From NCBI GenBank assembly GCA_028564675.1, contig JAOVVO010000367.1, positions 1 through 64,000 on the forward strand: DNA of 64,000 bases, in the 5' to 3' direction. Below are positions 25,813 through 36,861 of this stretch, piece by piece. Below the pieces are notes generated by a model. The model was given only the letters and a program-made list of their open reading frames with translations. It had not been told where the DNA came from and did no database searches. Each line of letters starts with the position of its first letter. Within the stretch, counting starts at the first letter, position 1. Origin of the DNA: Onchocerca lupi. Lineage: Eukaryota; Nematoda; Chromadorea; Rhabditida; Onchocercidae. The position numbers and the translations under genes are program-made.

Positions 25813-26210
25813 ATTGTTCCTGGGATGGCAATTTGATAAGTGATGCATTTTGATAAGAGACTAATTTTCGAGACAACAACGAAGTTAATCAGATTAATAG
25901 CTTTATTAAAATAAATATGCAAAACTTTTCGAAAATATGAACAATTGTATATAAAACTCAGAATACCCGTAATAAGGGAATAATTGCTTGCGAAGTCGAA
26001 GCTTTATGCGCTTTCAACTATTTTCTGCAATCTCAATTGAGATTTCACCAATTATTGTGAGATTCATATTTTTTTGTATTTATTTTTATTTTTATTTAGT
26101 TTTATTATGAGAAATTAAGTCCCTATTGGGCTAAGAAAGTAATTTTAATCTAAACAGTGATGAAGAATAAACCGATTTTCATATCAATAGAAACAGTGAT
26201 GAATTTCAAA

Positions 26211-26546
26211 TTATTCGAACAAAAACATATGGCTAGTAAAATTTGTTAGATTATAAATTTTTGATAAGCTTATCGACAGAGCAATGATTGATTTGCAGAT
26301 TTGGGACAAAAACTTCAAGTTATCTGAATAAAGCTTTCCTACGGAGACTATTTTTCCCATATTAATAGCTTCTCCCACGGCAACAACTTCAACTTCATCC
26401 TCCTTCTCCATCCCTTTAATGTCAACTAGAAGCAAGTTAGATATGTTGGAGACCAGTGATAAAGTTCTTACTCCAAGTCTTAAAAACTTTTTCATTTGTT
26501 CTGCAATCATGTTCGTTGAATCCGCATCTTCATTGCCACTGTCCAT
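26211..26546 (-). CDS. Hypothetical 111-aa protein, doubtful
   Basis: The frame runs from ATG at 26546 to TAA at 26211. The N-terminus is acidic (MDSGNEDADSTN), followed by EQMKKFLRLGVRTLSLVSN, an acidic patch MEKEDEVEVVAVGE, and an Ile/Ser/Leu-rich C-terminal half. The same frame stays open upstream to about 26663 without another ATG and contains FDWVQ followed by GTAAGT, a possible donor. The ORF may therefore be part of a spliced gene. It lies next to inverted-repeat copy B. No family is recognised. Codon content looks less T-biased than the surrounding DNA, which is the main reason to keep it. Confidence 0.35.
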   Translation of the reverse strand: MDSGNEDADSTNMIAEQMKKFLRLGVRTLSLVSNISNLLLVDIKGMEKEDEVEVVAVGEAINMGKIVSVGKLYSDNLKFLSQICKSIIALSISLSKIYNLTNFTSHMFLFE

Positions 26547-26939
26547 CGTTCTCGAATAGTTGTTATGGACGCTATACAAAGACAATTTGTCCGAATGGAA
26601 TTCAATAAATTTTTTTCTGCTCTTACACTGCGAACTTACTTGAACCCAGTCAAATATAAACACTTTTACATAACATTCATGTCATCTTTTCAGCAATATG
26701 GATCGCAAACCAAAATTCATAAAGCCGTGGTATAGTTTAGAATGAGTATTGTGAAACAGTTTCATTCGAAACTATATTTGTTGCAGTGATTGAGAGGAAT
26801 AAACTGCTCACCTCATCCGGTGGATATTTTAACCGATTTAATACAGGATGATGAATATTGCAAAAAGATTCTGAATATCGTAGAAAGTCCAGTTATCGTA
26901 AATTAAGCTAAATACATATGTTGTTTAGTAGTATGTAAC

Positions 26940-27560
26940 TAAATTAAAGTTTCTTTGAAAGGAAAAGTACTTTTTTCTAATTAAAAGTAGGTCAGTCAGC
27001 ATTATCTGTTGCATATTATTTCACTGCTTTATCGTTCTCTGGCAATTATTGATGTTTCAATTACTAAATTAGTTCTAGAAGACTGAAAAGATTGGAATTT
27101 CAAAAAAATTTTAGAGTATTAAGGTGATTAGCGTAACATTATTTATAGAACTGATGTATCACTGCAGTATGCGGAAAATTGTAAGACATCAAATGCTGAA
27201 TTCAGACAAAGGATAGTCACTTATTTCTGTCCGGTCAATTTTCCTTTAATTCATTGGGAATCGGTAAATTCTACTGTTTCATAAAGATCCTCTAGCAGTA
27301 CGACACGAAAGTAAAAAAGTTCTGAAAATTAATGATAAAAACTTATACAGTTATATCATAGAATTTCCTTTTGCGCCATCGTATAAATGCAAATTTTGCT
27401 TGGTTTTACAGTTTGTTTTGTTAACTAAATTCTTGATTGGAATGGAAATATATGAAAGTAATGGGATCACATATCATTGCTTGCACCAATCCCATTTCAC
27501 TGCTATATCAGAAATGATGGAATAGATACGTTGGTTCTCTCACATCGTTAAACTGCAGTG
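26940..27560 (-). repeat. Inverted repeat pair, copy B
   Basis: Its reverse complement matches copy A (21265-21850). The counterpart blocks are at 27375-27385 (TATACGATGGC on the minus strand), 27244-27255 (AATGAATTAAAG) and 27028-27037 (GAACGATAAA). The two copies enclose about 5 kb that includes the bacterial remnants and the two orphan ORFs. I recognised no terminal inverted repeats or target-site duplications, so it may be a dispersed repeat family or an old inverted segmental duplication. Confidence 0.65.
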
Positions 27561-28600
27561 ATAGGCAAGAGTTGAAATAAACAGAAGTTAAAAGATGCGC
27601 TCTGTTCTCAAGAAATTACCCCATTCATTCATAGAAAACATAATCCAACATACATTATTCCGCATTATTGTTGCAAAAAATGCTAAATAACAGAATTATG
27701 AGAGGAAGATGTGCTTCAGATTTTTTTCTGAATTAAAACGGAACCGTGTTGTAAAGATTTGGATTGTCTGATGGCAGCAAGAATGAATTTTTGAACGGAA
27801 AATTAACTAATTACCCAAGGAATACTTCTAATTTTGGTTGCTCAAACGATATCAACAGAATTATCCTTGCAAATTTTATTCGTTTATGTTTATATTGTTT
27901 AATCCTCTTCGGCAGAAATCCCCAGATGATCTAGATGAAAATTAGTGTTCATGGATATAATATTCAAGAATGGAGAGGCGTGCCTAAATTAAAATTCAAA
28001 AATGCTTCGCCTTTTTATAAAAACTATATTGGAAGGAATGTAAACTATTGCATAGAGCAAAGTTGATATGGGCTGCGACCATATTTAGTATTTGATTTCT
28101 GATCTTTGACTTTTTTCTGAATGATTCGTGCGGGACAATGCGTTCATTGCAACAGGTTTATATAATGCGGTACTGGTCCTTCTCATGATTCAGAGTTAGT
28201 CAGGTGTCTCTCCGGATTAGTACCCTTCTACAGAAGGAATTATATTCCTGTAAGTAGACGTTAGTCTCGTATACGTACATGTTATCGTATTGTTTCACTT
28301 ATTCTTATTACGAATTCAAGTATTGTATTGCTTACTGTGTTACTTCTGCTGACGTCTTCGCTATACTTCAATTACTTATGGTTGTTATGTTTGTTATAGA
28401 TATTTGTAAATTATACGGTTGAATGCAATGCTCTTGGATTTTTTTTTTTTTTTTTTTGAAGTTACCAGTATATCGTGTATGAATATGAGTAGATTATAGA
28501 ATTGCTCAATTATAGATTACGTGAACTTTATTTACATCTTTATTTATGATATAAAGGAAATTTTATTGAAACTTTATTTATGATAGAAAATCTGGATCAT
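27561..28600. other. Intergenic, upstream of V-ATPase E gene
   Basis: About 1 kb without a supported exon. It should contain the promoter of the V-ATPase subunit E gene. A T18-type run lies near 28440-28458. No TATA element is convincing in this AT-rich sequence. Confidence 0.4.
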
Positions 28601-28628
28601 AAATTTAGGTATTTCTTGGAAAAATAAA
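28600..28628 (+). promoter_or_regulatory. Probable spliced-leader acceptor, V-ATPase E
   Basis: AAATTTAG ends at 28608, 20 bases before the ATG at 28629. That is the usual short 5' leader of a trans-spliced nematode mRNA. This is inference from spacing and consensus only. Confidence 0.5.
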
Positions 28629-30566
28629 ATGGGTCTATCAGATAACGATGTACAGAAACAATTACGGCATATGATTGCATTCATTGAGCAAGAAGCAATT
28701 GAAAAAGCAGAAGAAATTGATGCGAAAGCAGAAGAAGAATTCAATATTGAGAAAGTAAGGACCGTGATATCTTCGTTCTGATGATTAAGCGAAGTGCAAA
28801 AGTAAAACAGATATATCAAGAAATTTCAAGTATCAGAAAAACGCAGTCTTCTTATTTCCTCGGTTCACTTTACCAAAATATGTGCACCATGTTGTTGTGG
28901 TGGAATAAATAAAGTGATTTGATTGTTGCGATTATGGACCTTCCTTTATAAGATGTATGGGTAGCCGTTCTGAGATAGCAACAAAGTTCATTATCGTGCA
29001 ATTAATGCTTGATCATAGAGCAATGATTTAGAAAATTTTGGTTTAAAATTGTGGAAATATTTCTGTATATTGTTCGTTTTCTTTTCCTTATTCTTATTTT
29101 TCTTGTATTTCTAGGGCCGTCTTGTACAACAGCAGCGAACCAAGATTTTGGAATACTATGAAAAAAAAGAAAAGCAGGTGGAACTACAAAGAAAAATTCA
29201 GAGTTCGAATATGCTTAATCAGGGACGCTTAAAATATTTAAAAGTAAAATGTTCAACATTTTTCGGCCCAATATATAGCAAATTTCGGGAAATAAAATGA
29301 GCTTTCCGAGTAATATTAACTTCGATATTAATATTAACTTCGCTTGAAATATATTGTGGCATAGACTGAAAACGGCTGTTGATTATTTGATACATTTATC
29401 GTCGCAGTTAATACTTACATTTACAGGCACGCGAAGATCATCTTAATAAAGTTCTGGAAGAAGCTCAGTTAAATTTAAATCGAATTTCTGAAGACTCTGC
29501 CAAATACCCGTCAATCTTGAAAGGTTTAATTCTGCAGGTAATGCTCTTTTTCTCAAGCATATCTTAATTTAAATTATTGCTTTTGAATCATCGAAATAAT
29601 ATTCTAACCCTCGCAGGCATTATTCCAAGTGCTGGAACCAGAAGTTACATTACGTTGCCGCAAAAAAGATGAAAACATGGTACAAAAACTTCTACCGGAG
29701 TGTCTTAACGAACTTGAGGAACAATGGGGTGAAAGTACAAAGGTTTAAAATTTTTTGTCATGATTAATCAAAAATTATGTCTTTATTCCATCTTTTCTTC
29801 TTTCTTTTTTATACTTGAGACATACCTTCCCTGCTATTTGTTCCAATTTTCTTTAAGTTCTCAGATAGTGGTACATTATTAATTTGGTTCGATTCGATAG
29901 CGTGCTTTTTTTAGGTGAAAATCGACACAACCGAATATTTGCCTGATGAAAGTGCTGGTGGAGTAGAACTTTCAGCGAAAGATGGCAAGATAAAAGTTTC
30001 ATCAACACTGGGATCTCGTCTAGAATTGATTGCTGCCCAGGTAAATCATATTTCAGTGTCCGGAATGAAAGAATAGATTTTATATATATTAGTTGTTCAA
30101 TTTCATCTTTTGAAATAATATTGACATCGTAAGTGTAATTCATGGCAGCGCTCTGATTTCCAGTATGATATTTATTACTGAAATTATATCACATATTGTC
30201 CACAAAAATTCGGGGTCTGTTTATGCTTTGTTAATTGGAAAAGATTATCACTCGTTATAGGAAAGAAAGTACTGAACAATATTGCAGTACAGTGAAATTA
30301 ATAGGAATTAAATCTTCGAAGAATTTTTTCATGGCTTTTCGCTAAAGTTCTTTTTCTTCTTTTTTATGGTTATATTAGACTCAGATTAATTTACGAAGTC
30401 GAATGACAGGACCAGTTATACATTAGAATTATATATTTCTAAGTTTGAAGTTTAGCTGTAGTTTTATGTCTAATAATCTTATAATAAGAAAATATTGTTG
30501 CAGATTATACCTCAAATTCGTGTAACTTTGTTTGGTGAAAATCCGAATAGAAGATTTTTTGATTAA
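28629..30566 (+). CDS. vha-8: V-type proton ATPase subunit E
   Basis: Subunit E pairs with subunit G to form the peripheral stalks that hold the V1 catalytic head of the vacuolar proton pump against rotation. It acts on lysosomes, secretory vesicles and excretory epithelia. Six exons join exactly: 28629-28754, 29115-29243, 29427-29537, 29617-29742, 29915-30040 and 30504-30566 (TAA). They give 226 residues, the usual family length. All five introns are phase 0. The N-terminus is the typical MGLSDNDVQKQLRHMIAFI, followed by a charged helical region (EKAEEIDAKAEEEFNIEK, residues 24-42) that packs with subunit G. The globular C-terminal half includes CRKKDENMV, and the protein ends LFGENPNRRFFD, the family signature tail. 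It is complete and looks functional. AATAAA at 31242-31247 could be its poly(A) signal, leaving a long 3' UTR. RPB9 follows on the same strand 0.9 kb downstream. Confidence 0.97.
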
Positions 30567-31241
30567 AGAAATTATAATCGTCGATGTACACTATAAGCAA
30601 CAATTCAAATGTTTCCAATTTACGTTGTGGGCACTAATGATTCCTGTGATAGTTTATTATTATTTTTCATTGTCAAATGTTGTGATTGATGATTATCGTA
30701 CAACTGTGTAGTTTGTAGTGGAATTCCGTAATAGTTTTCTTTGTTTTATTTGTTATCTTCTGTAAAATGCTCTGTAGATGTAAAATCCATGTCGAGATAT
30801 TAAAATCCATGTCGTCATGCTTCACATATTAAATCTCCAAAGATGGAAAAAACTTTTTCTTTATATTTACCTCGAAGTGCAAAAGTGATGTTTTTAGTCT
30901 TTGACGAGACCGTAGCAGATATTTACTTGGTGTGTTCATCTGCTTGCTGCTAATAAGTCTTTTGTTTATTTAAGTAAGCTTGTCATTGAAATTATTCATT
31001 CAACTTTTCTCATCATATGCAGTTATTATAATTAATAGTATTATTAATGTCGTAAGTCAAAATGTAGTAGTAAAGCCAATATTTTCTTACCATTGTTACT
31101 TCTTTTCTTTGTCGAAATATTCCGAATATTTGTCGAAATGAAACAAAATCGGGAGCAAGGGAAATGAATCTGGATTTTAGGAACAGTTGTAAGGGGAGTT
31201 GTGAAGTTTTACGTTTAGTTTCCTGATTCATTTTAAGGTTT

Positions 31242-31247
31242 AATAAA
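31242..31247 (+). terminator. Candidate poly(A) signal AATAAA
   Basis: This AATAAA hexamer lies between the V-ATPase E stop and the RPB9 start. It fits the 3' end of the V-ATPase E transcript. Confidence 0.4.
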
Positions 31248-31470
31248 GATAGTCGTCTCTGGCTTCAAAACGCTAAATTAGAGATGGTACACTCAATTAA
31301 TAGTTGAATGATTTTACTCTAAAACAAATGTGCTGTATTTATTATAGCTGTGACTTTTTCTGACAGCTATGGTTTAGAATAAGCTGCTGAAGGAGATTCG
31401 GAAGAAAAGAGGTTGTGGAAGTACAAATCTTGAAGAGGGATAGATATCACAGACAGTGTAGATTTGGAGG

Positions 31471-32289
31471 ATGACTGCAGAGCCTGGATTTGTTGGTATC
31501 AAATTTTGTCCGGAATGGCAAGTTTTTCAATTTTAAAGAATAAAAGATCAAAACTTGGAAATCATGTATGGTCGCGATGGCCATGAGCAAGTTGTATTGA
31601 TTTTTGCAAGTAGGTAACAAGTTAAATTTTGGATTCTCAGGTGGTCGAGATGACATGTCCACACCATTTAATGAAATTTTGCAGTAGCCGAAAATTATTT
31701 CAGCAATAATATGTTATATCCAAAAGAAGACAAGGAAAATAGGCAATTGTTATATGCATGCCGGAATTGTGATCATAAACAGCTTTCCGAAAATCCATGT
31801 ATTTATGTCAACAAATTAATGCATGAAGTGGAGTAAGTTTTGCTCAGAATAAGAAGTCCAAACAATTTTTTAATATTTATATTTATATTTTCAATGTAAT
31901 GCAAAGTACGAAAGAGCGAGGTAATGCAAGAATTCTAGATACTTGTAATATTTGTTCATTATTCGGCATTAAGAATTTTATTTTTAATCATTGTTAGTGA
32001 GTTAACACAAATTGTGGCTGATGTTGTACACGATCCGACATTACCGAAAACCGAGGACCATCCTTGTCCAATGTGCCAGGGACGAGAGGCTGTATTTTTC
32101 CAGGCACAATCTAGGAGAGCCGAAGTATGTTTCGATTAACTTTTTTTCGCACAAGAATCTTTTTGCTTTATTTAGTTTTTAAATTACATTTTAGGTAGAA
32201 GTTATCACTTGGCAGTTCTATTTTAGGAAGAGATGAGATTGTATTATGTTTGCATGAATCCAAGCTGCGCACATCGCTGGACCGATTAA
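31471..32289 (+). CDS. rpb-9: RNA polymerase II subunit RPB9
   Basis: RPB9 sits on the jaw/lobe of RNA polymerase II and affects start-site choice, proofreading with TFIIS and transcript fidelity; it acts in the nucleus. There are four exons: 31471-31517, 31704-31832, 31998-32124 and 32227-32289 (TAA), giving 121 residues, close to the human 125. The N-terminal zinc ribbon uses Cys13, Cys16, Cys35 and Cys38 (CPEC and CRNC). The C-terminal TFIIS-like ribbon uses Cys82, Cys85, Cys110 and Cys115 (CPMC and CMNPSC), with the conserved FFQAQSRRAEEEMRLYYVC. The CX4C spacing at the end is normal for animal RPB9. Intron 1 (31518-31703) starts with GC rather than GT: the exon ends GGAATG and the intron begins GCAAGT. 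Only this join with acceptor TTATTTCAG at 31703 restores CPEC-NNMLYPKED. AATAAA at 32814-32819 is a likely poly(A) signal. Confidence 0.96.
31518..31703 (+). other. GC-AG intron in rpb-9
   Basis: The donor is ATG|GCAAGT and the acceptor TTATTTCAG|C. GC donors are a minor but known class of U2 introns, normally with otherwise strong consensus as here. The stronger-looking upstream acceptor ending at 31684 would put a stop in frame. Confidence 0.85.
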
Positions 32290-32813
32290 AATTGCAATTA
32301 ATTCTATGGAATTGAAAATTTGTTTAAAATGAATAATTTTCGTGATCATCACTGTTATGTATTTTCGTAATCAGTTTCTTATTCAGTTGAAAGTCTTTAT
32401 CTCTGATATTTTTATAAATGAGTATTTTAATAGTCGGGACCTTCATTTCTTGGTCATTGTCCCTTATGATTGCTACATACGCTTTATTAAATTACGATGC
32501 ATATTACATCCTATCATTTTTATTTCTTGTAATGAGATGCATTATGTTACGTCACCAAGTTTTGAAATATAGAGTTTTAGGTATAAGGCAGTTCTCGTTT
32601 CCATCATCGAGATTTAATGATATTATTACTAGACGTAGTATTTTTCATGTTTTTCTTGTGAATTTCTTTCTTTGATTTTGTTTCCATCAATTTTTTTTCC
32701 TTTTTTTTATATTGCATTTGTTTTTGCTAAAATATAAAATATTATGTACATGTTTTGTCTGCTTGTTTATCGATTCATTAGCGACTGGCCTTTTTTATTC
32801 TGCTTGTATTTGA

Positions 32814-32819
32814 AATAAA
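32814..32819 (+). terminator. Candidate poly(A) signal for rpb-9
   Basis: AATAAA about 525 bases after the RPB9 stop and about 250 bases before the probable trans-splice site of LAMTOR2. Confidence 0.45.
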
Positions 32820-33059
32820 GTAGCAGAAAGTGAAAGTGATGATATCTCTAGAAATATCATCAGTTTAGTTTTCTGTTATTTTATTAGATGTGCAGGACTG
32901 TGTGTGGAATCGATTTAGGATCGTAACGCGTAATTATTACGAATATGATGAGTTAGAATATGTTGACTTTTCTTCAAAGATTATATAAAATGTATGACGA
33001 AAGATGATATGGAGATTGGCAAGAAATGCAAGTGAAATTTCTGATTCGAATCTAAGTTC

Positions 33060-33103
33060 ATGTTTCATTCAGTTGATTCTGCAACTAGACTTGAATTAAA
33101 GTG
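33060..33103 (+). promoter_or_regulatory. Probable spliced-leader acceptor, LAMTOR2
   Basis: TTTCATTCAG ends at 33072 and the ATG is at 33104. A 31-base leader without another ATG fits a trans-spliced nematode mRNA. Confidence 0.5.
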
Positions 33104-33192
33104 ATGTTGAAACCGAAGGCATTAACTGAAGTACTTGGACAAGTCAATACGCCAAATACTAAAAGTAGTGCTCTCCTGTTGAATCGTGAAGG

Positions 33193-33227
<35 letters not shown>

Positions 33228-34186
33228 ACAGTGCAACTGACAAGTACTTTCTTCTCTTTTAGCAGTATATGATTAAAATAAGAAAGAACGGCGAGAGAGC
33301 ATCATGAAATGGGAGCTAAGCTCTATATAGTTCAGGTTGATGGATTTGCCAGAATTATTTCTATTATGCGCATCTGATTATTTATTTTGTCATAAAAGGC
33401 TGAAATAGTTACTTTTATCAGCCAGAAGTAGTCGAATCTAAACAGGATAGCATCATGTGAAAATATTGGTATAAGTGTGATCTCTTCGGTAATTTCTGAA
33501 CAATCAGCTGAATGCAAGCGTCATTTTTTAAATTTTCGATTGATGTTGATTTATGCTATTTCAGGTTTGTTGCTCGCTTACAGTGGTTATGACAGTGTTG
33601 GAGGAAATGATGCAAATGCAACCGTATCTGCTGCTTTGATTTCCAATATTTGGGAAACTTTCGAGAGACAAGGTTTTTTTTTTTTAATAATTGAGGATTT
33701 TCAACATAAATTTTTACCATAAGTGATTAAAGTGAGATGATAAAAATAATTTAATTTTTATTGTAACTATTCCCGTTATATTGGTAAAATCGATTCTAAA
33801 CTAGTGTATTTTACTTGCGTTATGCGATTCAATTTTATCAATGAATCACTGGAATCTTATTTTATATTTTTGCTTTTATTGTTCATTAGTCTTCCTTAAA
33901 TTTTCGAAATGTTCCGGAGAATTGATGGTATGTCATAGAATCAGAAAAATACAAAGCTAGAGGATTACCTAATCTGTTATCGAATTGTTTTCCAGGAGTG
34001 CGAGAAAATTTGATGGAGATGTTGGTGGAATGCGAAAATGGGGTAATTGGCGTGACACGTGTAGCTAATATGCTACTGGCAATAAAAGCAGGGAGTGAAG
34101 TGCCACTTGGCCTTCTTCGGGCAAAGCTTCGTACACTTGCTGATTATCTCTATACACCATTAACCATTGTTTCTTCCAAAGATTGA
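33104..34186 (+). CDS. lmtr-2: LAMTOR2 (p14), Ragulator roadblock subunit
   Basis: LAMTOR2 forms a roadblock heterodimer with LAMTOR3 inside Ragulator on late endosomes and lysosomes. Ragulator anchors the Rag GTPases and contacts the V-ATPase for amino-acid signalling to mTORC1. Three exons join in phase: 33104-33191, 33565-33672 and 33996-34186 (TGA), giving 128 residues (human 125). Diagnostic stretches are MLKPKALTEVLGQVNT, LLLAYSGYDS, ALISNIWETFERQG, NGVIGVTRVANMLLAIK and LADYLYTPLTIV. All match the family in order, covering the whole roadblock fold, so the gene looks complete. A T32 run begins four bases into intron 1. The insert GGNDANATV between YSGYDS and SAALISN is slightly longer than in vertebrates. 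AATAAA at 34763-34768 may be the poly(A) signal. Confidence 0.95.
33195..33226. repeat. T32 homopolymer in LAMTOR2 intron 1
   Basis: The run starts directly after the donor (GTC then T32). Runs of this length are unstable and prone to sequencing error. Confidence 0.9.
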
Positions 34187-36162
34187 CATGAAATCTATTA
34201 CTTGTAAGTCATTTTCATATCTTAAGTTAGAATTTTCAAAATTTTTGAATGATATTCAGAAATATATGTTTTGAACGAAGAATACGTTTTCTTTTTTGAT
34301 CGTAAATCAGAAACGATGTCTAGAGGAACTGTAAGATTCATTCTTGACTAAAAGCTATAATTTTAACTTGATAAAAAACGTATAAGGTTCTAATGTAACC
34401 ATTAATTACTGCATGTTTTAGACATCCCTTTTTTAAGTAGTGTTACTATTTAGTCCAGAATTTGCATCATTCCATCAGTTATGTGCATAAAACATGTTAA
34501 CTAATGAGGCCATAAAATTCTTTTATTGGAGAAATTAAAACTGTAAAATTACTTTGGTTATATGGTTATACATATCTTGAAAATATCGAAGATTGTATGA
34601 CTTTGTATTTAAAGTGTTTGATTTCATGCGCAGAGAAGTTCATTAAGTTATTATACCTCCATTACTCCATGCTTGCTAATTAATTTAAGTTTTGTTTTTA
34701 CTTTTATTGAGAAAAAAAAGAAGGAATTTCTTGGTTAGTCGTGAACTAAAACTTTTCTGTTATGAATAAAATTTTAATGTTTTACTGGTTTTGATCAGGT
34801 TATAGTAAAAACCGTTATTGAAAGTTAATTAACAATGCTGGTATGGTTATTAAAATTGATGTCTCAAAATCTATCAGTATCATATCAGTATTGATGTCAA
34901 TTTTATTAGCGTAGGATATGTACTGAAAAATCTTTCGTCAATTGACATGTTATATGCAGTTTCTTTCTGCATTATGATTGCAAGTACAATTCAGTATGAT
35001 TTGGTTACAAAAAAAGAAGGAAAACAAATGGATTAGGCCGAAAGTTTTAAGTTGAAGCAGTAGTTTAGAAATAAACAAAAATGAAGAAATTTCAATTCTT
35101 AAAAAAAAGAACATGAATTTTATAAAATATCTTTAAATTCATGAATGGTTTCGCAGTTATATTTGTGGTGAAAAATAATATTTGTGCATTTGATCTTGAA
35201 TCAAATATTCGATAAGTTAATATATACTTTTTGGGGAGATTTTTATCTGCCATCCAAAATAAGTACTTTTGCATTGTAGGTAAAAAAAGATTTGGTGATG
35301 ATATATATATATATTGCATCTGTAGAAAATTTGAATGTTTTGATATATGGGGACTTTTAGAATGAAGTACATCATATATATACTTATATATAGATATAAA
35401 TAATGGCGATTAAGAATTTTGTAATGAAGCAAAAAGAATTATGAAGAAAATGTAAAAACATCGAGTGATAACTCCCAAAAATAAGAAGATGCGGTCGTAT
35501 TTAGTAATAAAAAATAACACCTTTACTTATTGATATTGGGACTTTTAGGATAAAGCATTTATAGAAATAAAAAATCAATACAATATTACCAAAAAAAAGC
35601 TATTGCCGTTGGTTTGACACTTGTGTAATAGAAAAATAATTCTTCTCTGAAGTTACCATTATTAGCAATTGAAACTGAAATATTAGATGCAAAAGCGCAG
35701 TCCAACGAATTATGTCACGAAAATTTTTTGTTGAAATTATAGAACTCGAACGAACAAAGTGTAAGACAACAATGAGAAATATGGGGATAATCGTTTTATT
35801 CAATTTCCATTTAGTTTAATGTCAGTTTATTTTGTTATTGATAGTGAACTAATTCAACATTCATTATGCTGATAAGAAATATTTAATGCTGACAATGATT
35901 AATATTGTGACAAGACGACTAATAAAAAGTTAAAAGGTTACAAAACAGTCGAAACAGTGAATTAAATAATGAATGTATCACATAGATCAGTTTTATGCAG
36001 CTTCTTAAGGGAAGGCATTAAGTTGTCGGTTCTTGGATCTGATTTAGCATTTATATGCTTGAATCTTCAAAGTTGTTTCAAAATTCGTCGAATTTTCCTC
36101 CAAGAAAAATAAAATTCATCGGAAAACGAAGAGCAAATCGGCTATTTTTAAATGTAGAGCCT
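34187..36162. other. Intergenic, convergent gene ends
   Basis: Between the 3' ends of LAMTOR2 (+) and the small membrane protein gene (-). Apart from AATAAA at 34763-34768 and an (AT)-rich patch near 35300-35400, nothing is recognised. Confidence 0.5.
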
Positions 36163-36167
36163 TTATT
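36162..36167 (-). terminator. Poly(A) signal overlapping stop codon
   Basis: On the minus strand the sequence TCT CAA TAA AGG contains AATAAA across the last codon and stop of the 45-aa ORF. The 3' UTR would be only about 10-25 bases. Confidence 0.55.
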
Positions 36168-36300
36168 GAGAAGGCCCTCCACCACTGCCTTGCTTCATTC
36201 GTGCCTGCGCTTCCTTGATGTAAGGTTCCAGGATTCCCATCTGATAAGCAACACCGAGACCAATTAAAATGAGCAGAAATATAATTATAGCTGCACCCAT
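36163..36300 (-). CDS. 45-aa single-pass membrane protein
   Basis: An intronless frame from ATG (36300) to TAA (36163). Residues 2-19 form one hydrophobic segment (GAAIIIFLLILIGLGVAY), followed by QMGILEPYIKEAQARMK and a Gly/Ser-rich tail QGSGGGPSQ. The lumenal or cytosolic side cannot be assigned. The same frame remains open upstream with a basic stretch (RTRERSDTKSVSRKD) that lacks an ATG, so either that part is 5' UTR or an upstream exon supplies the start. A strong acceptor (TTTCTCTTAG, ending at 36344) precedes that stretch and could be a spliced-leader site. The third-position composition and the clean AATAAA make it look like a real gene. I do not recognise the family; it resembles many small ER or organelle membrane subunits in size. 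Confidence 0.65.
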   Translation of the reverse strand: MGAAIIIFLLILIGLGVAYQMGILEPYIKEAQARMKQGSGGGPSQ

Positions 36301-36343
36301 GTCTTTTCTGCTCACAGATTTCGTATCACTTCGCTCTCTCGTT

Positions 36344-36355
36344 CTAAGAGAAAGG
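36344..36355 (-). promoter_or_regulatory. Splice acceptor upstream of 45-aa ORF
   Basis: The minus-strand sequence CCTTTCTCTTAG is a good acceptor, 43 bases before the ATG. It could accept a spliced leader or join an upstream coding exon, because the frame between it and the ATG is open. Confidence 0.45.
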
Positions 36356-36861
36356 TTCTTGGTCGACTTTTAAATTTGGTCGACTTATCCGAATACCTTC
36401 TTGTTAATATTAAATCAAACTGATTTGTTGCGTCTATTTATCCTCTTTTTATAGGCAAATGATTAATAGCTATTAAATTTGAATAATTTAATTATTCATA
36501 CATTTCATGCGAAAAGATTACAAATTTTTTTTGAAAAAAAAATTAATTTTTATTTTTTTTCAAATTTTTACATGGAAAAGTAAGATTAAGAAAATTTTTT
36601 CATAATAATTTGAATATATTGCAAAAATTCAGCTTTAAACTTCATTAATTAAAGAATTGCTAAAAAAATTTCTGGAAAAGATGAATGATTTGGAGCGCAT
36701 ACTTATGATTTTTTCCTCTTTATGTTTTGCAAAGGAAGTGATTTCTATTCAACAATTTGACAATATTATCACCCAAGTTCATTTGCAACTTATCAATTCA
36801 TTTGAACACATTTAATTTGGAAATATGCAATTAACTTCACGTGGTATTCACTTGACTTTAG

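Noticed and set aside
32418..32675. 85-codon hydrophobic frame after rpb-9
   Set aside because: Lies within the probable 3' UTR of rpb-9; overlaps another open frame; T-rich composition explains the hydrophobic reading.
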